A stretch of DNA of 17,249 bases, from NCBI GenBank assembly GCA_017475845.1, contig JAFVEU010000118.1, forward strand, positions 1 through 17,249, written 5' to 3'. Shown piece after piece: positions 15,330 through 17,249 of this stretch. Numbering within the stretch: the first letter of the stretch is position 1; each line of letters begins with the position of its first letter. The position numbers and the translations under genes are program-made. Origin of the DNA: Lachnospiraceae bacterium (GTDB lineage Bacteria > Bacillota > Clostridia > Lachnospirales > Lachnospiraceae). The notes beneath the pieces are model-generated. The model was not told where the DNA came from. It saw nothing but the letters and a program-made list of their open reading frames with translations, and ran no database searches.

Positions 15330-15366
15330 CCGTCAATCCTTATATCCGTATAAACGATACCTGATC

Positions 15367-17100
15367 CTACTTGAAGAATGACATATCCTCGGCAAGCTGC
15401 CTTGCCATATCATTAAGCTGGTCTGCAGAGCCTGCAAGAACATTCACCGTAGCGTTCAGCTCCTGCATGGAAGCGCTGGTCTCTTCCGTGGAAGCCGCAT
15501 TCTCTTCGGAGATGGCGGAAAGGGATTCCATAACATCCACAACCACATTCTTTGCGGACATACAGGTATTCGCGTCTCCCGAAATGGAGCCTACGCCGTT
15601 TACCGTAGTCTTTATATTCTCGATAAGGCTCTGGATGCTGTCAACCGTAGCCTGAATAACCTCCCTCTGTTCCACAGCGACCTTCCGGACATCCTCAGCC
15701 TTGGCATTAGCCTGCTGCGACTGGGAAAGAAGGCCTTCCATCTCTCTCCGGATCTCTTCCGCAGTCTCATTAGAATTGGTGGCCAAAGCCCCGATCTCTG
15801 TAGCAACCACCGCGAATCCACGGCCTGCCTCACCGGCTCTTGCCGCTTCTATGGAAGCATTGAGGGCAAGGAGATTGGTCTGGGATGCGATATTGGTGAT
15901 CATGTCAACCTTGTCGTTAACCGAGTTGACCGCCGCATTGGTCGCATTAATAGCGGTCGTTATTTCTTCCACGTTCCTGTTCATGGTCTCTGTGCTGGCC
16001 ATAAGCTTATCCAGATCTGAAGCAGACTCACGGCTCTTATCGTTCATTTCGTTCGCTGTTGTGGAAAGCACTCCCGTATTGTCTGTTACGCTTGATACGG
16101 CAACATCGATATCTCCCACGCTTTCGGAAGCATGCTGGATATTGTCGGCCTGCTCGGTAGCACCCTTTGCGATCTCCTGAACAGCGGTTGAAACATCATC
16201 CGCGGTATGGGATATCTGATTGGCCGTTTCCGCAAGCTCGTTGGAGGAAGCTCCCAGAGCCCTGGTGGTGGACTTAACGTCATCGATTATCCCCTGCAGC
16301 CTGTCAATGAGACCGTTGGTATCGTGGATCATATGTCCCAGCTCATCATCATAATCCAGGTATTTATCCACCTTTACGAATTCACCGTTCGAAAGATGCC
16401 TGATGGAATCGGAGATCACTGCCGTACTTCCTAAGAGGTAACGCACTATCGCAAAGCTTAGGAAGAGGATCAGTGCAAGGATAACGATCATTATCACTAC
16501 CGTAACCATGATCTTTTTATGGATCTGATCCTGCATCTGTTTGCTCTTGTATTCCGAGTATGCTTCAACTATATCCGTAAGGGAATTGATCTCTCCTCTT
16601 GCGGTCGTGAAAGCGGGATACTGCGCTTCCCGGTCTCCGCTGCCGCTTGACGGATTATAGGTGGCTGTCCAGTTATCGATCTCCGTATAGGCTTTTGCCA
16701 CAATGGACGCGATGGCTTCTGTCTGCTCTGCGCTTGCAGCCCTGTAATCATTATAGAGATAGGGATCCGCCTTCAGCAAAGCCTCGATCTCCTTCAGCCC
16801 GTCTATGACCTGCTGCCTGTTTTCCTCATAATCGGCTACGTCATCCCCTGCCTGGTCATTCTTTCCTTCCTGGGCATGCCAGTAGGCCTGGTCGCTGGCA
16901 TACTGTGCCTGATAGAAGTCCCTGTCCGCGGTAACGATCTTGAACATGAGATTCTCAAGTTCATCATAGTACACTGCCTTCGCCTCATTAAGCGTATTAA
17001 GCTCACCTATCCCCGAATAAACCATGAGGAAGATAGAAGTGATAGCCAGCGGAAGCACCAGCACAGCAAGTTTCACAAGAATACTCTGTTTCTTAAACAT
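15367..17100 (-). CDS. Methyl-accepting chemotaxis protein
   Basis: The 577-residue receptor has the classical layout. Helix TM1 is at about 8-29, a mainly helical extracellular sensor region at 30-197 and TM2 at 198-220. A HAMP linker follows at about 221-275, then a long cytoplasmic coiled coil. The signalling tip at 405-432 (IASQTNLLALNASIEAARAG) binds CheA and CheW. SAISEENAASTEETSAS (528-544) is a typical methylation-helix segment. The sensor domain has no recognised ligand motif, so the stimulus is unknown. The C-terminus (AEDMSFFK) lacks a CheR/CheB docking pentapeptide. The ATG has AGGAG 6 nt upstream, a strong promoter at 17158-17186 and a terminator after the stop, so it appears to be a single-gene unit. 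No che or flagellar gene is nearby. Confidence 0.97.
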   Translation of the reverse strand: MFKKQSILVKLAVLVLPLAITSIFLMVYSGIGELNTLNEAKAVYYDELENLMFKIVTADRDFYQAQYASDQAYWHAQEGKNDQAGDDVADYEENRQQVIDGLKEIEALLKADPYLYNDYRAASAEQTEAIASIVAKAYTEIDNWTATYNPSSGSGDREAQYPAFTTARGEINSLTDIVEAYSEYKSKQMQDQIHKKIMVTVVIMIVILALILFLSFAIVRYLLGSTAVISDSIRHLSNGEFVKVDKYLDYDDELGHMIHDTNGLIDRLQGIIDDVKSTTRALGASSNELAETANQISHTADDVSTAVQEIAKGATEQADNIQHASESVGDIDVAVSSVTDNTGVLSTTANEMNDKSRESASDLDKLMASTETMNRNVEEITTAINATNAAVNSVNDKVDMITNIASQTNLLALNASIEAARAGEAGRGFAVVATEIGALATNSNETAEEIRREMEGLLSQSQQANAKAEDVRKVAVEQREVIQATVDSIQSLIENIKTTVNGVGSISGDANTCMSAKNVVVDVMESLSAISEENAASTEETSASMQELNATVNVLAGSADQLNDMARQLAEDMSFFK

Positions 17101-17157
17101 TTACCTCTCCTCTCATCATCTGCTGATTTCCCTATAATGCTACAAAAAAGTATCTAA

Positions 17158-17186
17158 ATTATACCCCAAGGTCTTCCCTGTGTAAA
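17158..17186 (-). promoter_or_regulatory. Sigma-A type promoter of the chemotaxis gene
   Basis: The minus strand has TTTACA (17186-17181), one mismatch from TTGACA, a 17-bp spacer and a perfect TATAAT (17163-17158). Transcription should start near 17151, leaving a leader of about 50 nt. No sigma-D type motility promoter (TAAA then GCCGATAA) was seen. Confidence 0.7.
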
Positions 17187-17213
17187 TACGAAACTCCCCT
17201 GTACCGCCCCGCT

Positions 17214-17249
17214 TCAGCGGACGGAATCGATGACCGACAGCTCTTCGTC
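17214..17249 (-). CDS. Possible C-terminal end of an upstream gene (partial)
   Basis: The minus strand is open from the window edge and reads DEELSVIDSVR followed by TGA. The composition looks like a natural protein end, and the position just before the chemotaxis promoter fits. With only 11 codons visible it could be chance; the product cannot be named. Confidence 0.3.
   Translation of the reverse strand, partial: DEELSVIDSVR

Overview
The window reads as chromosomal core DNA of a low-to-mid-GC Gram-positive anaerobe, most likely a member of the Lachnospiraceae (Clostridia). This rests on the AddB-AddA recombination pair in place of RecBCD, a methionine aminopeptidase with an N-terminal SEC-C zinc motif, ammonia-dependent AsnA, a VanZ-like protein, a CPBP membrane protease, and a DEAH helicase fused to a PD-(D/E)XK nuclease domain. 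Genes are tightly packed and nearly all lie on the minus strand. No insertion sequence, phage gene, CRISPR array or toxin-antitoxin pair was seen.

Right edge, transcribed leftwards: a possible 11-codon tail of an upstream gene (17214-17249), then a two-transmembrane methyl-accepting chemotaxis protein (15367-17100) with a near-consensus promoter (17158-17186) and a strong terminator (15287-15329). A GNAT acetyltransferase (14441-15205) follows. It converges on the only plus-strand gene, a tRNA-Arg(ACG) at 14312-14385 that ends in its own terminator (14388-14421).

The most interesting stretch is 14173-14311. A perfect consensus promoter (TTGACA, 17 bp, TATAAT) points rightwards to the tRNA, and its -35 box covers the start codon of the divergent addB. 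The predicted leader of about 100 nt before the tRNA carries two identical 16-bp self-complementary repeats on either side of a larger hairpin.

Centre, leftwards: addB (10826-14179), addA (7258-10743), a CPBP intramembrane protease that overlaps addA by 4 bp, and a small two-helix membrane protein resembling DUF6106. AddAB processes double-strand breaks for recombination. The two membrane proteins appear to be carried in the same transcript with no evident functional link.

Left part, leftwards from a promoter at 6097-6124: guaB (IMP dehydrogenase), an ABC-2-type permease without an ATPase, a VanZ-like protein that overlaps it, map, asnA, and a Rad3/DinG-type helicase that runs off the left edge. 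Gaps of -20 to 66 nt suggest one transcript joining GMP synthesis, asparagine synthesis, N-terminal protein maturation and DNA repair.

No undescribed multi-gene system could be supported. The window is mostly ordinary housekeeping DNA, and the tRNA-Arg leader and its promoter overlap with addB are the features most worth a second look.
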